A stretch of DNA of 64,000 nucleotides. Origin: JAJKIP01 sp037200685 (GTDB lineage: Bacteria; Bacteroidota; Bacteroidia; Chitinophagales; Chitinophagaceae). Made by a program: the position numbers and the translations under genes. This document shows positions 27,735 to 37,544 of the stretch, piece after piece. The notes beneath the pieces are model-generated. The model was not told where the DNA came from. It did not search any database and saw only the letters and a list, made by a program, of their open reading frames with translations. Numbering within the stretch: position 1 is the first letter of the stretch; every line of letters starts with the position of its first letter. The stretch is taken from positions 124,001 to 188,000 of the forward strand of contig JBBCIG010000011.1 in the NCBI GenBank assembly GCA_037200685.1. Reading direction: 5' to 3'.

Positions 27735-29063
27735 TGAAACCCATTCCTGTCATAGCGGTCTTCGATGTTGGGAAAACAAACAAGAAACTTTTTCTTTTTG
27801 ATCAGCAATACAATATTGTTTTTGAAAAGTCGGCCCGCTTCAATGAAATAACGGACGAAGATGGCGATCCCTGCGAAAATGTCGAAGCATTACGGCTTTC
27901 TCTATACGAGTCGCTGCAGGAAGTATTGGAGAAAAAAGAATTTGTTGTTGAAGCCGTCAATTATTCCGCATACGGCGCCAGCTTTGTTTATGTAGATAAA
28001 GAAGGCGACGTACTCACTCCTTTATATAATTATTTAAAAAAATATCCCGCACCACTGCATAAAAAATTTTATGAAGATTATGGTGGCGAGGAAAAGTTTG
28101 CACATCAAACCGCATCACCTGTACTCGGTAGTCTCAACTCAGGCCTTCAGCTATTACCGCATGAAGTACGAGAAGTTAAAAATATTTAAGAACATTCATT
28201 ATGCATTGCACCTGCCGCAGTATTTAAGTTATCTCGTTACCAAAAAAATGGTGTCAGATATTACAAGCATCGGTTCACATACCGGCTTATGGGATTTTAT
28301 AAAAAATGATTATCATGAATGGGTGGAAAAAGAAGGAGTAAAAATGAAACTGGCCCCCTTGTTTCCTTCTTCAGAGACGCTGGCTGCTTCTTACCAGCAA
28401 CATTCTTTTATCTCCGGTATCGGCCTGCACGATAGTTCGGCTGCATTGATACCTTACCTCGTAAGTTTTAAAGAACCTTTTGTTTTACTTTCTACAGGCA
28501 CCTGGAATATTACACTTAATCCATTTAACCAGTCACCACTTACCACTTCAGAGTTGCAGCAGGATTGTTTATGTTACATGAGTTATAAAGGCGTTCCTGT
28601 AAAAGCATCGAGGTTGTTCGGCGGGCATGAACATGATGAACAGGTAAAATTGCTTGCGGAACATTTTAATAAGCCATTACAATTTTATAAACAGGTGAAC
28701 TATGATCCGTCATTAATTGATGATTCCACTAGCTTTTCTCCCGGTCGCATCACGCATAGCAACTATGAAGAAGCTTACCATCATTTCATGCTTTATCTTT
28801 TGCAAAAGCAATTTGATGCCACTAACCTTGTCATCACTCCAAATGTAAAACGCATTTTTGTTGACGGAGGTTTTTCCAAAAATCCTCTTTTCATGAATAT
28901 GCTTGCCTCGTTATATCCCGGCAAAGAAATGTATGCCGCTACCATTGCGCAATCCACGGCATTAGGCGCCGCCCTCGCCATTCATGATAAATGGAACCCG
29001 CATTCACTGCCTTCCGATATTATTGAATTAAAATTATACACGCAGGCTTTTAATAAAATTTAG
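27734..29063 (+). pseudogene. rhaB: Rhamnulokinase, split by one frameshift
   Basis: A FGGY-family sugar kinase in two frames. The first (27734-28189) starts MKPIPVIAVFDVGKTNKKLFLFD, a phosphate-binding strand in which VFDVGKTNKK replaces the usual DxGTT. The second covers the rest to 29063 with FISGIGLHDSSAAL, LLSTGTWNI and VDGGFSKNPLF. The join is near 28151-28155, where one extra T (TT for T) shifts the frame by plus one; removing it restores GLQLYRMKYEKLKIF. The kinase phosphorylates L-rhamnulose at O1, making the substrate of the aldolase. It is the last gene of the operon and overlaps rhaI by one base. Confidence 0.83.
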
Positions 29064-29064
29064 T

Positions 29065-29225
29065 AGCCCGACTGCATTGCTACTATCAACTTCCGTTGCG
29101 ACGCTCCATTCATCGTTCTGTTCATTACTCAGCATTTGTCGAAAACCCCGATGTTTGTCTGGGCGTCTCTCCCGATAGCTATCGGGACTTCATCCTCCTG
29201 TTCTTTATTCAGCATTTGCCAGAAC
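29065..29225. repeat. Palindromic intergenic repeat element, copy 2
   Basis: The stretch GCCCGACTGCATTGCTACTA, then TTGCGACGCTCC, then TTCATCGTTCTGTTCATT matches in order the left arm of copies 1 and 5 and the reverse complement of copies 3 and 6. It is followed by the palindrome CCCGATAGCTATCGGG and by a partial second unit (CTTCATCCTCCTGTTCTTTATTCAGCATT, given here only as its position 29188-29216). Confidence 0.65.
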
Positions 29226-29424
29226 CTTGTATATTATTCGTAGATCACAGTTTATAATGATGATGTGCTTATTGCCAATTGCTCATCTCCTTGTCTCTTA
29301 CCACTACCTCTTGCCAATTGCTTATTGTCTCGTTATTTTTCTAATTTCTCTCTTTGTTCCGGGAACGATTGCGTAGAAAGGGTTTCTATCTCAGGATAGA
29401 ACAGGATGATAAATTATAGTGGCT

Positions 29425-29459
29425 GTTTAGTTTTAATCGACGATTTTCTAAAACTAAAC
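29425..29459. promoter_or_regulatory. 11-bp perfect inverted repeat immediately upstream of susC
   Basis: GTTTAGTTTTA (29425-29435) is repeated as its exact complement TAAAACTAAAC (29449-29459), with 13 bp between that themselves contain ATCGACGAT. The element ends 7 bp before the susC start codon. It could be an operator, or an mRNA hairpin that covers the start region. The arms are longer than expected by chance at one chosen place. Confidence 0.5.
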
Positions 29460-29466
29460 CTGCTAT

Positions 29467-32400
29467 ATGATGAAAAAAGCGATTTTTTGCAGATTCCTTG
29501 TAGTAATTACACTTCTGCTGGTATTTCCTCACATTTCTTTTTCACAAAATAATTTTAGAGTAACCGGTAAAGTATTTGATGAAACCGGGAAACCTGTACA
29601 GGGAGCAACGGTGCAAGTAAAGGGTACTGCCATAGGTACCGCTACTGTAGCTGATGGCTCTTATTCATTGATGGCCCCTTCAGGCAATTCAAGATTAGTG
29701 ATTACATCAGTTGGATATCTTGACATGGAGGTTGCCGTTAATAACAAATCCGAAGTGAACATTTCCATTGAGAGTACTACTTCATCTTTAACGGATGTTG
29801 TAGTGGTTGGTTACGCAACTATCAAAAGGAAGGATGTAACCGGTGCTATCGCCGGCATCAGTCAGAAAGATATCAGGTCACGTCCGGTAACCAATGCATT
29901 GCAGGCGATGCAGGGTAAAATAGCCGGTGTGGATATTACTTCCAATGAACGCCCCGGGCAGGTAGGAAGCATTAATATTCGTGGCGTACGTTCTTTAACC
30001 GCATCCAACAACCCACTGTATGTGGTGGATGGTATTGCGTTAACTACAGGCGGTATTGAATATATTAACCCCAACGATATAGAAGCAATAGATGTACTTA
30101 AAGATGCATCAGCTACTGCTATATATGGATCAAGGGGTGCGAACGGTGTTGTAATTGTTACAACCAAACAGGGTAAAGCCGGTAAAATACAATTAAACTT
30201 TAACAGCGCTGTTACTACTGAAAAGATAGTAGACAGGGCTCCGGCGATGACGGCTTCGGAAGCTATAGATTTTCGTCGTTGGGCCTATTATTATTCAAAC
30301 CCGACTGTATATCCAAGGGGCGATAATCCTACTATCGCTAATGATAAAACTATTTTTTTAGCAACCAGTGATCCCGCCGCCTGGGCCAATATCGAGAAAG
30401 GCTGGGCCGGGGGCAAATGGGATGGCTCACAAGTGGCGACTACGGACTGGAAAGACCTTGTATCTCAAACGGGTCTTACACAAGACCATACATTAAGTGT
30501 GAGCGGTGGTACCGAAAAAATAAAAGCGTATGCTTCCTTTGGGTATTTAAATAATAAAGGCACTTCCATTGGTCAGAAATTTACAAGGTATTCCGGGAAA
30601 GCCAGTGTAGATGTACAGGCTACCGATTGGTTTTCTATGGGCCTTACTATGAATCTAACTAATAGTGTACAGGAATTTGGACAATCCAATGCGATAATTG
30701 GTTCGTTTGTTGGTTCTCCGGGTACAAGCATTTATGAATCGGCAAGAAGACTTTACACTTATGCAGTCCCTTATGATGCAACGGGTGCAAGGGTTCTTTA
30801 TCCCGCTGGTGATGTTGCCTTTAAGAATGTAGTAGATGAATGGAATTATACACAGGACCAGCGTAAAACACTCCGTGCCTTTGGTAGCTTATATGCACAA
30901 CTTGATTTCGGTAACATCCATCCTGTGTTGAAAGGATTAAAATACAGGATGAACTTTGGCCCTGATTTTTCTCAATCTCAGAATGGATTGTATATTGATG
31001 GATTATCGTCCGCCAGCAGCGGTACCAGTTCCGCTTCGCTGCAAAAAAGCCAGACTTTTTCCTATACCCTTGATAACTTATTGTATTATGATAAAACAAT
31101 ACAGAGGCATAGTTTTGGCCTTACCTTATTACAAAGCACTACTAAATTTACAGCTGACCCGGTTACTACAACTGCAGGAAACGGTATTCCATTCGCAAGC
31201 CAAAGATGGTATACGCTGAATAAAGACGTTATCCCGGCTGCTAATCTTTCTATAACTAAAAATGCTGATTTAATAGAAACCCGATTACTGAGTTATATGG
31301 CCCGGTTGAATTATAGTTTTGATGACAAGTATTTGTTAACAGTATCTGCCCGCCAGGATGGGGCTTCTCAACTTGCAGCAGGTAATAAATATTCAGTATT
31401 TCCAAGTGCCGCGGTAGCATGGCGTATCAGTCATGAAAATTTTATGAAAAGTATAAATTGGGTTGACGATTTAAAACTCCGTGTTGGGGTGGGAGTTACG
31501 GGAAATTCAGCCGTTAGTGCTTATCAAACATTAGGTGGTACTTCACCTTTATTCTATCCTTTTTTAAGTGCGATTACTGCCGGGTCTATTCCTAATACTG
31601 TTTATCCAAATAAAGAACTTGGATGGGAAAAAACAACACAATACAATATCGGGCTTGATTTTTCTTTATTCAACAGGCGTGTTTCCGGTGTAATAGATGT
31701 ATACAAATCAAAAACTAAGGATTTAATAATGAATCGAAGTGTTCCGCCAATTACCGGCTATTTAACTACATTCCAAAACATCGGGCAAACGGCGAACCGG
31801 GGAATTGATATCAATATCAATACAGTGAATATGACCGGTAAAAACTTTCAATGGACAACAACATTCAATGCTTCCTGGCAAAAAGATGAAATTGTTTCTT
31901 TATCAACCGGCAAACAGGATGATATTGTAAATAACTGGTTTATTGGCCAGCCAATTGGCGTCATCTATGGTATCCGGGCGAATGGGTTATGGCAGGTAGC
32001 TGATGCAGTGGAAATGAATAAATTTAATGCTAACCTGCCAACGGGTAAATTTTCTCCGGGAAATGTAAAGCCTGTAGACCAAAATGGTGATTATAAAATA
32101 GATCAGAATAACGACCGTATTGTTATAGGATTTACCCGGCCCCGGTGGATAGTGGGTATGACAAATGGGGTTACGTATAAAAATTTCGAATTGTCCATCT
32201 TTTTATATGGTCGCTTAAACTACATGTATAATACGGGTGGTGAGGCGATGGTGGCCAGGGCCAGCACCCGGTCACTAAATTATTATACGGAAAACAATAC
32301 GAATGCGGAATATCAAAAACCAATTTATTCTACAGGTACCGGTGATCTTTATTCTGGCTCATTAGGATTTCAAAAAGCATCATTTATAAAAATCAGGAAC

Positions 32401-32583
32401 ATTTCGGCATCATATACGCTTGATTCGAAACTTTTAAAGAAACTGACGATGTCTAGTTTGAGGGTATATGTGCAGGCGGCTAACCCGGGAATGCTTTTCT
32501 CAAAAATCAAATTCATGGATATGGATGCGGTTTCTTTTAATTATAACCGGGGCTTTACGCTTGGGATAAACGCTGCATTTTAA
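29467..32583 (+). CDS. susC: SusC/RagA-family TonB-linked outer membrane receptor
   Basis: A 1038-residue outer membrane transporter. After a signal peptide (to about residue 27) comes a carboxypeptidase-regulatory-like domain (FRVTGKVFDETGKPVQGATV), a TonB-box region DVVVVGYATIKRKDVTGAI, the plug domain with NIRGVRSLTASNNPLYVVDG and DVLKDASATAIYGSRGANGV, and a long beta barrel ending in an aromatic residue (TLGINAAF). These are the hallmarks of SusC homologues, which import oligosaccharides with the SusD lipoprotein as lid. The downstream enzymes point to rhamnogalacturonan or pectin oligosaccharides. susD follows after 19 bp. A second ATG one codon later is an equally possible start. Confidence 0.93.
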   Translation: MMKKAIFCRFLVVITLLLVFPHISFSQNNFRVTGKVFDETGKPVQGATVQVKGTAIGTATVADGSYSLMAPSGNSRLVITSVGYLDMEVAVNNKSEVNISIESTTSSLTDVVVVGYATIKRKDVTGAIAGISQKDIRSRPVTNALQAMQGKIAGVDITSNERPGQVGSINIRGVRSLTASNNPLYVVDGIALTTGGIEYINPNDIEAIDVLKDASATAIYGSRGANGVVIVTTKQGKAGKIQLNFNSAVTTEKIVDRAPAMTASEAIDFRRWAYYYSNPTVYPRGDNPTIANDKTIFLATSDPAAWANIEKGWAGGKWDGSQVATTDWKDLVSQTGLTQDHTLSVSGGTEKIKAYASFGYLNNKGTSIGQKFTRYSGKASVDVQATDWFSMGLTMNLTNSVQEFGQSNAIIGSFVGSPGTSIYESARRLYTYAVPYDATGARVLYPAGDVAFKNVVDEWNYTQDQRKTLRAFGSLYAQLDFGNIHPVLKGLKYRMNFGPDFSQSQNGLYIDGLSSASSGTSSASLQKSQTFSYTLDNLLYYDKTIQRHSFGLTLLQSTTKFTADPVTTTAGNGIPFASQRWYTLNKDVIPAANLSITKNADLIETRLLSYMARLNYSFDDKYLLTVSARQDGASQLAAGNKYSVFPSAAVAWRISHENFMKSINWVDDLKLRVGVGVTGNSAVSAYQTLGGTSPLFYPFLSAITAGSIPNTVYPNKELGWEKTTQYNIGLDFSLFNRRVSGVIDVYKSKTKDLIMNRSVPPITGYLTTFQNIGQTANRGIDININTVNMTGKNFQWTTTFNASWQKDEIVSLSTGKQDDIVNNWFIGQPIGVIYGIRANGLWQVADAVEMNKFNANLPTGKFSPGNVKPVDQNGDYKIDQNNDRIVIGFTRPRWIVGMTNGVTYKNFELSIFLYGRLNYMYNTGGEAMVARASTRSLNYYTENNTNAEYQKPIYSTGTGDLYSGSLGFQKASFIKIRNISASYTLDSKLLKKLTMSSLRVYVQAANPGMLFSKIKFMDMDAVSFNYNRGFTLGINAAF

Positions 32584-32602
32584 AAAAACAAAACATTGAA
32601 GT

Positions 32603-34591
32603 ATGAAAAAGAATAAAATTTTTATAATTATAGCGATTAGTGCGGTTTTAATGGCGGTCTCCTGCAAAAAAACTTTCCTGGATGAAACCCTTAAAACAGC
32701 AAGGAGCGAAGAATTTTTTAAAACTGACGCTGGTATACAATCATTGGTAAACGGCACCTATCATCACGTATTTTGCCAGCCGTTTAATGGCGAATTTGCC
32801 TTTGCTTACATGGCCTATGGTACCGATGAATTTCATGTTGGGGGCGACAACTCAAACATAGCATATACTTCTTATGGTAATTCGCTGGCTTCTATTGTTC
32901 CCGCTATTAACAGCAATACCGTTACCGCCAATGCACAGTGGGATAATTTATACATAGGAATAAGTTATGCAAATCTTATAATACAAAATGCGACTGCCAG
33001 CGCATCCACTACTGATGCCATTAAGAAAATAGCGCTGGGCGAAGGTTATTTTTTCCGTGCCTATAGTTATTTAAGATTGGTAAGCCAGTATGGCGCTGTG
33101 CCTCTAAAAACTACGCCCAGCACAACTGTTGAATTAGAGTTTACCCGTGCTGCCCCTAAAGATGTATTTACGCAAATCATCAGCGATTTTAACCAGGCTT
33201 ATACACTTTTGCCTAATACAGGCGCTCCTGCAAAAATAACCAAAGATGCAGCCGGACATTTTTTGGCTAAAGCATATTTAAGCCGGGCGAGTGAAATAAA
33301 TGACTCATGGAATAGCACTACCAAAGCTGCCGACCTGGCTGCTATTGCGCCTTTGTGCGATGCGGTTATCGCCAATCATTCATTGGCGCCAAACTTTGGT
33401 GATTTATGGAAATATACCGCCCCTGATGGCGCAAATGAAAAATTGAGCGAAATAATTTTATCTGCACAGTTTACGACCGATGCTTCTGCCAGCGGGGTTA
33501 ACCAACAGCATCTCTATTTCGGAAGCCGTTACGAGGATATACCTTTTATGCAAAGGGACGTTAGTGGTGGCAGGCCATTTAGCCGCTTAGCTACTAATTA
33601 TTTTATGTACAGGGTGTACGATTTAGTAAATGATTCAAGGTTTTGGAAAAGTTTTAGAACGAAGAATTTGGTAAATAAGGCTGGGTCAACTACTCCTCCC
33701 GCTCCTGCATATACTTATGTTAATGGCGATGTAGGTGTGATGTATATAATCAATCAGCCCGGGGCCGGAGATCCAAGGGTATTTAATAATCGCCAATTAC
33801 AAAATAGTGTAACGTATACAAGAAATGGAAGGTTGATTGCGAACGTTTATGTAGCTTATCCCAATAATGCGGTACTTGATACTGCATTATTTAAAGATGT
33901 ACGTTTTCCTTCTTTAAGTAAATTTTTTGATGGTTCCCGTATAGGTGGTTTTAATGATATAGATGGTCTTCGTGATATTACGCTGGCCCGTAGTGCCGAA
34001 ACATATTTAATCGCCGCCGAAGCGAAAATACGTTTGGCTGCTTTAGGTACGGGTGCATACGCTGATGCATTACCTTATATTAATGCCGTAAGAACAAGGG
34101 CGCAATACCAGGCCGGAGAAAATCGGGTAGCGTATTATGATGGTGGTGGTGCCAGCAATGCAACTTTGCAGGGAGGACTGCCTATGGCTTACATGGCGGA
34201 GAATTCTTATGCCGAATCAAATAATTTTAATTTATTAGCCCCACCAAGTACTGCAACCAGTTTATCTGTTGCAAGTATTTCAACTTTACCTGCCCAGGAC
34301 GAATACATCATCAGCACACTGGGTTATACTACTCCTTATGACAGGATGATGTGTTTCTTGCTGGATGAGCGTTCCCGTGAGCTTGCCGGTGAATATTTAC
34401 GCTGGCAGGATCTGTCCCGCACAAAAACATTGGTGGCCCGTGCTAAAGCGTTTAACCCGGATGCAGCTCCCAATATTAAAGACTATCATTTGCTGCGACC
34501 AATTCCTCAAACATTTCTTGATGGTATACAATCCGGTGGAGTATTCTTAACAGCGACACAAAAACAAGCGATGCAAAATCCCGGCTATTAA
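32603..34591 (+). CDS. susD: SusD/RagB-family nutrient-binding outer membrane lipoprotein
   Basis: The protein begins with a lipoprotein signal: MKKNKIFIIIAISAVLMAVS followed by the lipidated Cys. The mature part is a SusD homologue: FLDETLKTARSEEFFKTDAG, LGEGYFFRAYSYLRLVSQYGAVPL, ALPYINAVRTRAQYQ, and ERSRELAGEYLRWQDLSRTKTL with the conserved E-R-x-x-E-L segment. At 662 residues it is on the long side for the family. It is the surface glycan-binding partner of the SusC receptor. A hairpin follows 30 bp after the stop. Confidence 0.93.
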   Translation: MKKNKIFIIIAISAVLMAVSCKKTFLDETLKTARSEEFFKTDAGIQSLVNGTYHHVFCQPFNGEFAFAYMAYGTDEFHVGGDNSNIAYTSYGNSLASIVPAINSNTVTANAQWDNLYIGISYANLIIQNATASASTTDAIKKIALGEGYFFRAYSYLRLVSQYGAVPLKTTPSTTVELEFTRAAPKDVFTQIISDFNQAYTLLPNTGAPAKITKDAAGHFLAKAYLSRASEINDSWNSTTKAADLAAIAPLCDAVIANHSLAPNFGDLWKYTAPDGANEKLSEIILSAQFTTDASASGVNQQHLYFGSRYEDIPFMQRDVSGGRPFSRLATNYFMYRVYDLVNDSRFWKSFRTKNLVNKAGSTTPPAPAYTYVNGDVGVMYIINQPGAGDPRVFNNRQLQNSVTYTRNGRLIANVYVAYPNNAVLDTALFKDVRFPSLSKFFDGSRIGGFNDIDGLRDITLARSAETYLIAAEAKIRLAALGTGAYADALPYINAVRTRAQYQAGENRVAYYDGGGASNATLQGGLPMAYMAENSYAESNNFNLLAPPSTATSLSVASISTLPAQDEYIISTLGYTTPYDRMMCFLLDERSRELAGEYLRWQDLSRTKTLVARAKAFNPDAAPNIKDYHLLRPIPQTFLDGIQSGGVFLTATQKQAMQNPGY

Positions 34592-34620
34592 TTTTTCATA
34601 TACAACAAAGCAGTACAAAC

Positions 34621-34653
34621 AGAATGGCGGTCATGTCTATGACACGCCATTCT
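34621..34653 (+). terminator. Hairpin after susD, possible attenuator or weak terminator
   Basis: A 9-bp stem (AGAATGGCG and CGCCATTCT) is extended inward by five more pairs (GTCAT/ATGAC) past a single bulged A, with a GTCT loop. It is followed by TCATTATAAG, which is T-rich only in part. Such a structure between susCD and the enzyme genes could lower transcription of the latter or protect the susCD message. Confidence 0.5.
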
Positions 34654-34743
34654 TCATTATAAGACGTTAGTAAATTACAGGACGGAACAGGATGAAAAGG
34701 GAAGACTAATCAGTAACTTTAAAAGGTTCAATTGCCACGCTAT

Positions 34744-36120
34744 ATGAAATCATCTTTTTTCTTATCGCTTTCCCGTTACCTTGTATTTTGTTTGTTGATG
34801 CTGCCGGGTGTAACAAATTTATATTCTCAAACATCTCCTCCCGTAAAAAATGATGTAAATTCTCCTTTGCATGCCCTGCAACCTGATTATCCTGTTCCTT
34901 ATAAGATTATGTCACAGCCGGAAATCAAAGGCTTTCTTGATAAATTATTTCATTATCTCGATGCAGTAACCCCTGCAAGGATGATCAATAAAGTAACAGG
35001 TGCGGAAATAAAAAATATAGCGGACCTGGATACGAATACGGTCATAGAAAAAAAAGATTTTCGTATAACGAGTTATGAATGGGGCGTTGTTTATGCTGGT
35101 ATGCTAAGAGCGGCGGAAACCACCGGCGATCAGCAATATGCTGATTATGTCAAAACAAGATTTGATTTCATATCAAAATGGCTACCTGCCGTAAAAGAGA
35201 AATTCACTGTTGAATATATCCGCAGGAAAGATTTATTCGCCCAGCCAATAAACCCCCGTGCATTGGATGATGCAGGTGCTGTTTGCGCCGCGATGATAAA
35301 AGTAGCACGCAATGGAAACTCACCTGGTCTTCGCCCGGTTATTGATAATTATATTGATTTCATCGCTAATAAAGAATACAGGCTTAATGACGGGACACTT
35401 GCCCGCAACCGTCCGCAAAAAAATACATTATGGTTAGATGATCTCTATATGGGTGTTCCTGCATTAGCGCAAATGGGAAAACTAACCGGCCAAAAAAAAT
35501 ATTTTGATGATGCGGTAAAACAGGTGAAACAGTTTACGCAAAGAATGTTCAATGAAGAAAAGGGTGTCTATATGCACGGATGGGTAGAAAATATGGCGGT
35601 CCATCCGGAATTCAGGTGGGCGAGAGCGAACGGATGGGCATTGATGGCCGCAACGGAATTACTAGATGTATTACCGGAAAGTCATCCCGGTTATAAATAT
35701 GTAATCGAACAATTCCGCAAACATGTCGCCGGCCTTGCATCTTACCAATCGGGTTCCGGTTTCTGGCACCAGTTGCTTGACCGTACTGATTCTTATTTGG
35801 AAACTTCCGCAACGGCGATTTATGCATATTGTATAGCACATGGCTGTAATAAAGGATGGATAGATCCTGTTGCTTATGCCCCTATGGCAATGCTGGCATG
35901 GAATGCCGTAACTAAAAAGATCAACGCAATGGGTCAGGTGGAAGGAACTTGTGTAGGAACAGGAATGGCATTTGACCCTGCATTTTATTATCATCGCCCC
36001 GTAAATGTTTTTGCTGCGCATGGATACGGACCGGTTTTGCTCGCAGGCGCTGAAATATACCGACTGGTAGAAAAAGATCCATTTAAAATAAATGATAGTG
36101 CGTTGCAGTATTATAAATGA
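34744..36120 (+). CDS. Secreted GH105-like unsaturated rhamnogalacturonyl hydrolase
   Basis: The start at 34744 is chosen because it gives the signal peptide MKSSFFLSLSRYLVFCLLML; an upstream TTG at 34732 is less likely. About 458 residues follow, with an (alpha/alpha)6 barrel pattern and GH105/GH88 motifs: NPRALDDAGA, NTLWLDDLYMGVPALAQMG with the candidate catalytic Asp, EFRWARANGWALMA and SGSGFWHQLLDRTDSYLETSATA. These enzymes hydrate the double bond of the unsaturated galacturonic acid left by lyases and so release it from rhamnose. The next gene overlaps or follows within 8 bp. A second GH105 is found at 48819-49949. Confidence 0.87.
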   Translation: MKSSFFLSLSRYLVFCLLMLPGVTNLYSQTSPPVKNDVNSPLHALQPDYPVPYKIMSQPEIKGFLDKLFHYLDAVTPARMINKVTGAEIKNIADLDTNTVIEKKDFRITSYEWGVVYAGMLRAAETTGDQQYADYVKTRFDFISKWLPAVKEKFTVEYIRRKDLFAQPINPRALDDAGAVCAAMIKVARNGNSPGLRPVIDNYIDFIANKEYRLNDGTLARNRPQKNTLWLDDLYMGVPALAQMGKLTGQKKYFDDAVKQVKQFTQRMFNEEKGVYMHGWVENMAVHPEFRWARANGWALMAATELLDVLPESHPGYKYVIEQFRKHVAGLASYQSGSGFWHQLLDRTDSYLETSATAIYAYCIAHGCNKGWIDPVAYAPMAMLAWNAVTKKINAMGQVEGTCVGTGMAFDPAFYYHRPVNVFAAHGYGPVLLAGAEIYRLVEKDPFKINDSALQYYK

Positions 36121-36127
36121 ATGGGTG

Positions 36128-37489
36128 ATGAACGTGACTGAAAATAATAGGAAGAACCTGCGATGCTTATTATTTTTAGTGTTTTTTTTCTGTGCTCATC
36201 ATTTATTGAATGCGCAAGCTTCTTACAAATTTGATTTCGGTTCTGGTAAAGCAGTGCCAGGATATATTGCCATAACCCCCGCGACAAAATTTAATTATCA
36301 AACCGGCTATGGTTTTGACCAGGGGTCAGTAGTTGAATCGGTTGATAGAGGTGGCAATGGAATAACATCAGATTTTATTTCCGGTGACAAACCATTTTAT
36401 TTTTCGGTGAAGCTTCCTGGCGGTAATTATGATATTAAACTTTTATTGGGCGATACGAAAGGTAAATCAGCGACAACGGTAAGAGTAGAGAACAGGCGGT
36501 TGATGCTGGAGAATATCCGTACAGCATATGGTAAAATAATTACGCAAGCTTTTACCTTGCATGTGCGGGACAGTTTAATCAGGAATGCACAAGGCGATGT
36601 CGTTAATAAAATAAGATTAAAGCCAAGAGAAATAAATTATTTGCATTGGGATAACATGCTGACGATAGAATTTAATGATTCATTACCGAAAATTTGTGCA
36701 GTAGAGATCACACCGAATAAAAACGGCACTACTATTTTTCTTGCAGGAAATTCGACGGTCGTTGACCAGGACCGTGAACCATGGGCCGCATGGGGACAAA
36801 TGTTTCCGCAGTTTTTAGTTCCATCTAAAGTTGTGGTGGCGAATTATGCTGAATCTGGTGAAACATTGCTGGCATTCAAAGGAGAACGAAGATTGGAGAA
36901 AATATGGAGCATGGCAAAGCCCGGCGATTATTTGTTTATTGAATTTGCACATAATGATCAGAAACCGGGAAGCACCCATCTTGATCCTTTTACTACCTAC
37001 AAACAAACATTGGAAGAATGGATCGCTGCTGCAAGAGAAAGGAAAATGATCCCTGTACTTGTTACTTCTATGCACAGAAGAAATTTTGATTCAACCGGGC
37101 ATATTATTAATACCTTGTCGGATTATCCGGAAGCGATGCGGCAGGTGGCGAAAGAAAAGAACGTCTTATTGATTGATTTAAATGCCATGAGCAAAACATT
37201 GTACGAGGCTTGGGGCGTGGAAAAATCAGTAAAGGCATTTGTTCATTACCCGGCGAATACATTTCCTAACCAGCCCGAGGAATTAAAAGATAACACGCAT
37301 TTCAACCCTTATGGAGCCTATCAATTAGCGGAGTGTATTGTGAGCAGCATTCAAAAGCAAAATTTACCATTGGCGAAGTTTATTAAAAAAGATGTTGCGA
37401 TGTATAATCCGGCGAAACCACTGCCCATTGAAAAATTTTATTGGCCACAGAGTTCTTTTGTGAGTTCGGCAAAACCGGATGGCAACTGA
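36128..37489 (+). CDS. Rhamnogalacturonan acetylesterase (CE12-like) with N-terminal beta-sandwich domain
   Basis: The ATG at 36128 gives a signal peptide ending near HHLLNAQA; the open frame itself extends upstream over the end of the GH105 gene without protein-like sequence. Residues about 35-190 look like a galactose-binding-type domain (YKFDFGSGKAVPGYIAITP). The rest is an SGNH hydrolase: block I IFLAGNSTVVDQ with Asn where many families have Asp, block II NYAESGETLLAF, block III IEFAHNDQK and the terminal DNTHFNPYGAYQLAE with Asp and His. This matches CE12 acetylesterases, which remove acetyl groups from rhamnogalacturonan. It is the first of two such enzymes in the locus. Confidence 0.85.
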   Translation: MNVTENNRKNLRCLLFLVFFFCAHHLLNAQASYKFDFGSGKAVPGYIAITPATKFNYQTGYGFDQGSVVESVDRGGNGITSDFISGDKPFYFSVKLPGGNYDIKLLLGDTKGKSATTVRVENRRLMLENIRTAYGKIITQAFTLHVRDSLIRNAQGDVVNKIRLKPREINYLHWDNMLTIEFNDSLPKICAVEITPNKNGTTIFLAGNSTVVDQDREPWAAWGQMFPQFLVPSKVVVANYAESGETLLAFKGERRLEKIWSMAKPGDYLFIEFAHNDQKPGSTHLDPFTTYKQTLEEWIAAARERKMIPVLVTSMHRRNFDSTGHIINTLSDYPEAMRQVAKEKNVLLIDLNAMSKTLYEAWGVEKSVKAFVHYPANTFPNQPEELKDNTHFNPYGAYQLAECIVSSIQKQNLPLAKFIKKDVAMYNPAKPLPIEKFYWPQSSFVSSAKPDGN

Positions 37490-37544
37490 AGAGATGATTC
37501 TTTCTTACAAAAGAAGGGATAAGAGGGATGAGGCCTTAGATGCC

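Larger units (their letters stand above)
29064..29466. other. Gene-free region between the rhamnose operon and susC
   Basis: This 403-bp stretch contains one arm of the dispersed palindromic repeat at its left end, a 16-bp perfect palindrome (CCCGATAGCTATCGGG, 29171-29186), and a symmetrical element just before susC. The promoter of the polysaccharide utilisation locus should lie in the right half. I see no protein-coding signal and no clear -33/-7 match. Confidence 0.6.

Noticed and set aside
29171..29186. The palindrome CCCGATAGCTATCGGG as an intrinsic terminator
   Set aside because: No T run follows on either strand and the same word pair recurs in the repeat family; treated as part of the repeat.
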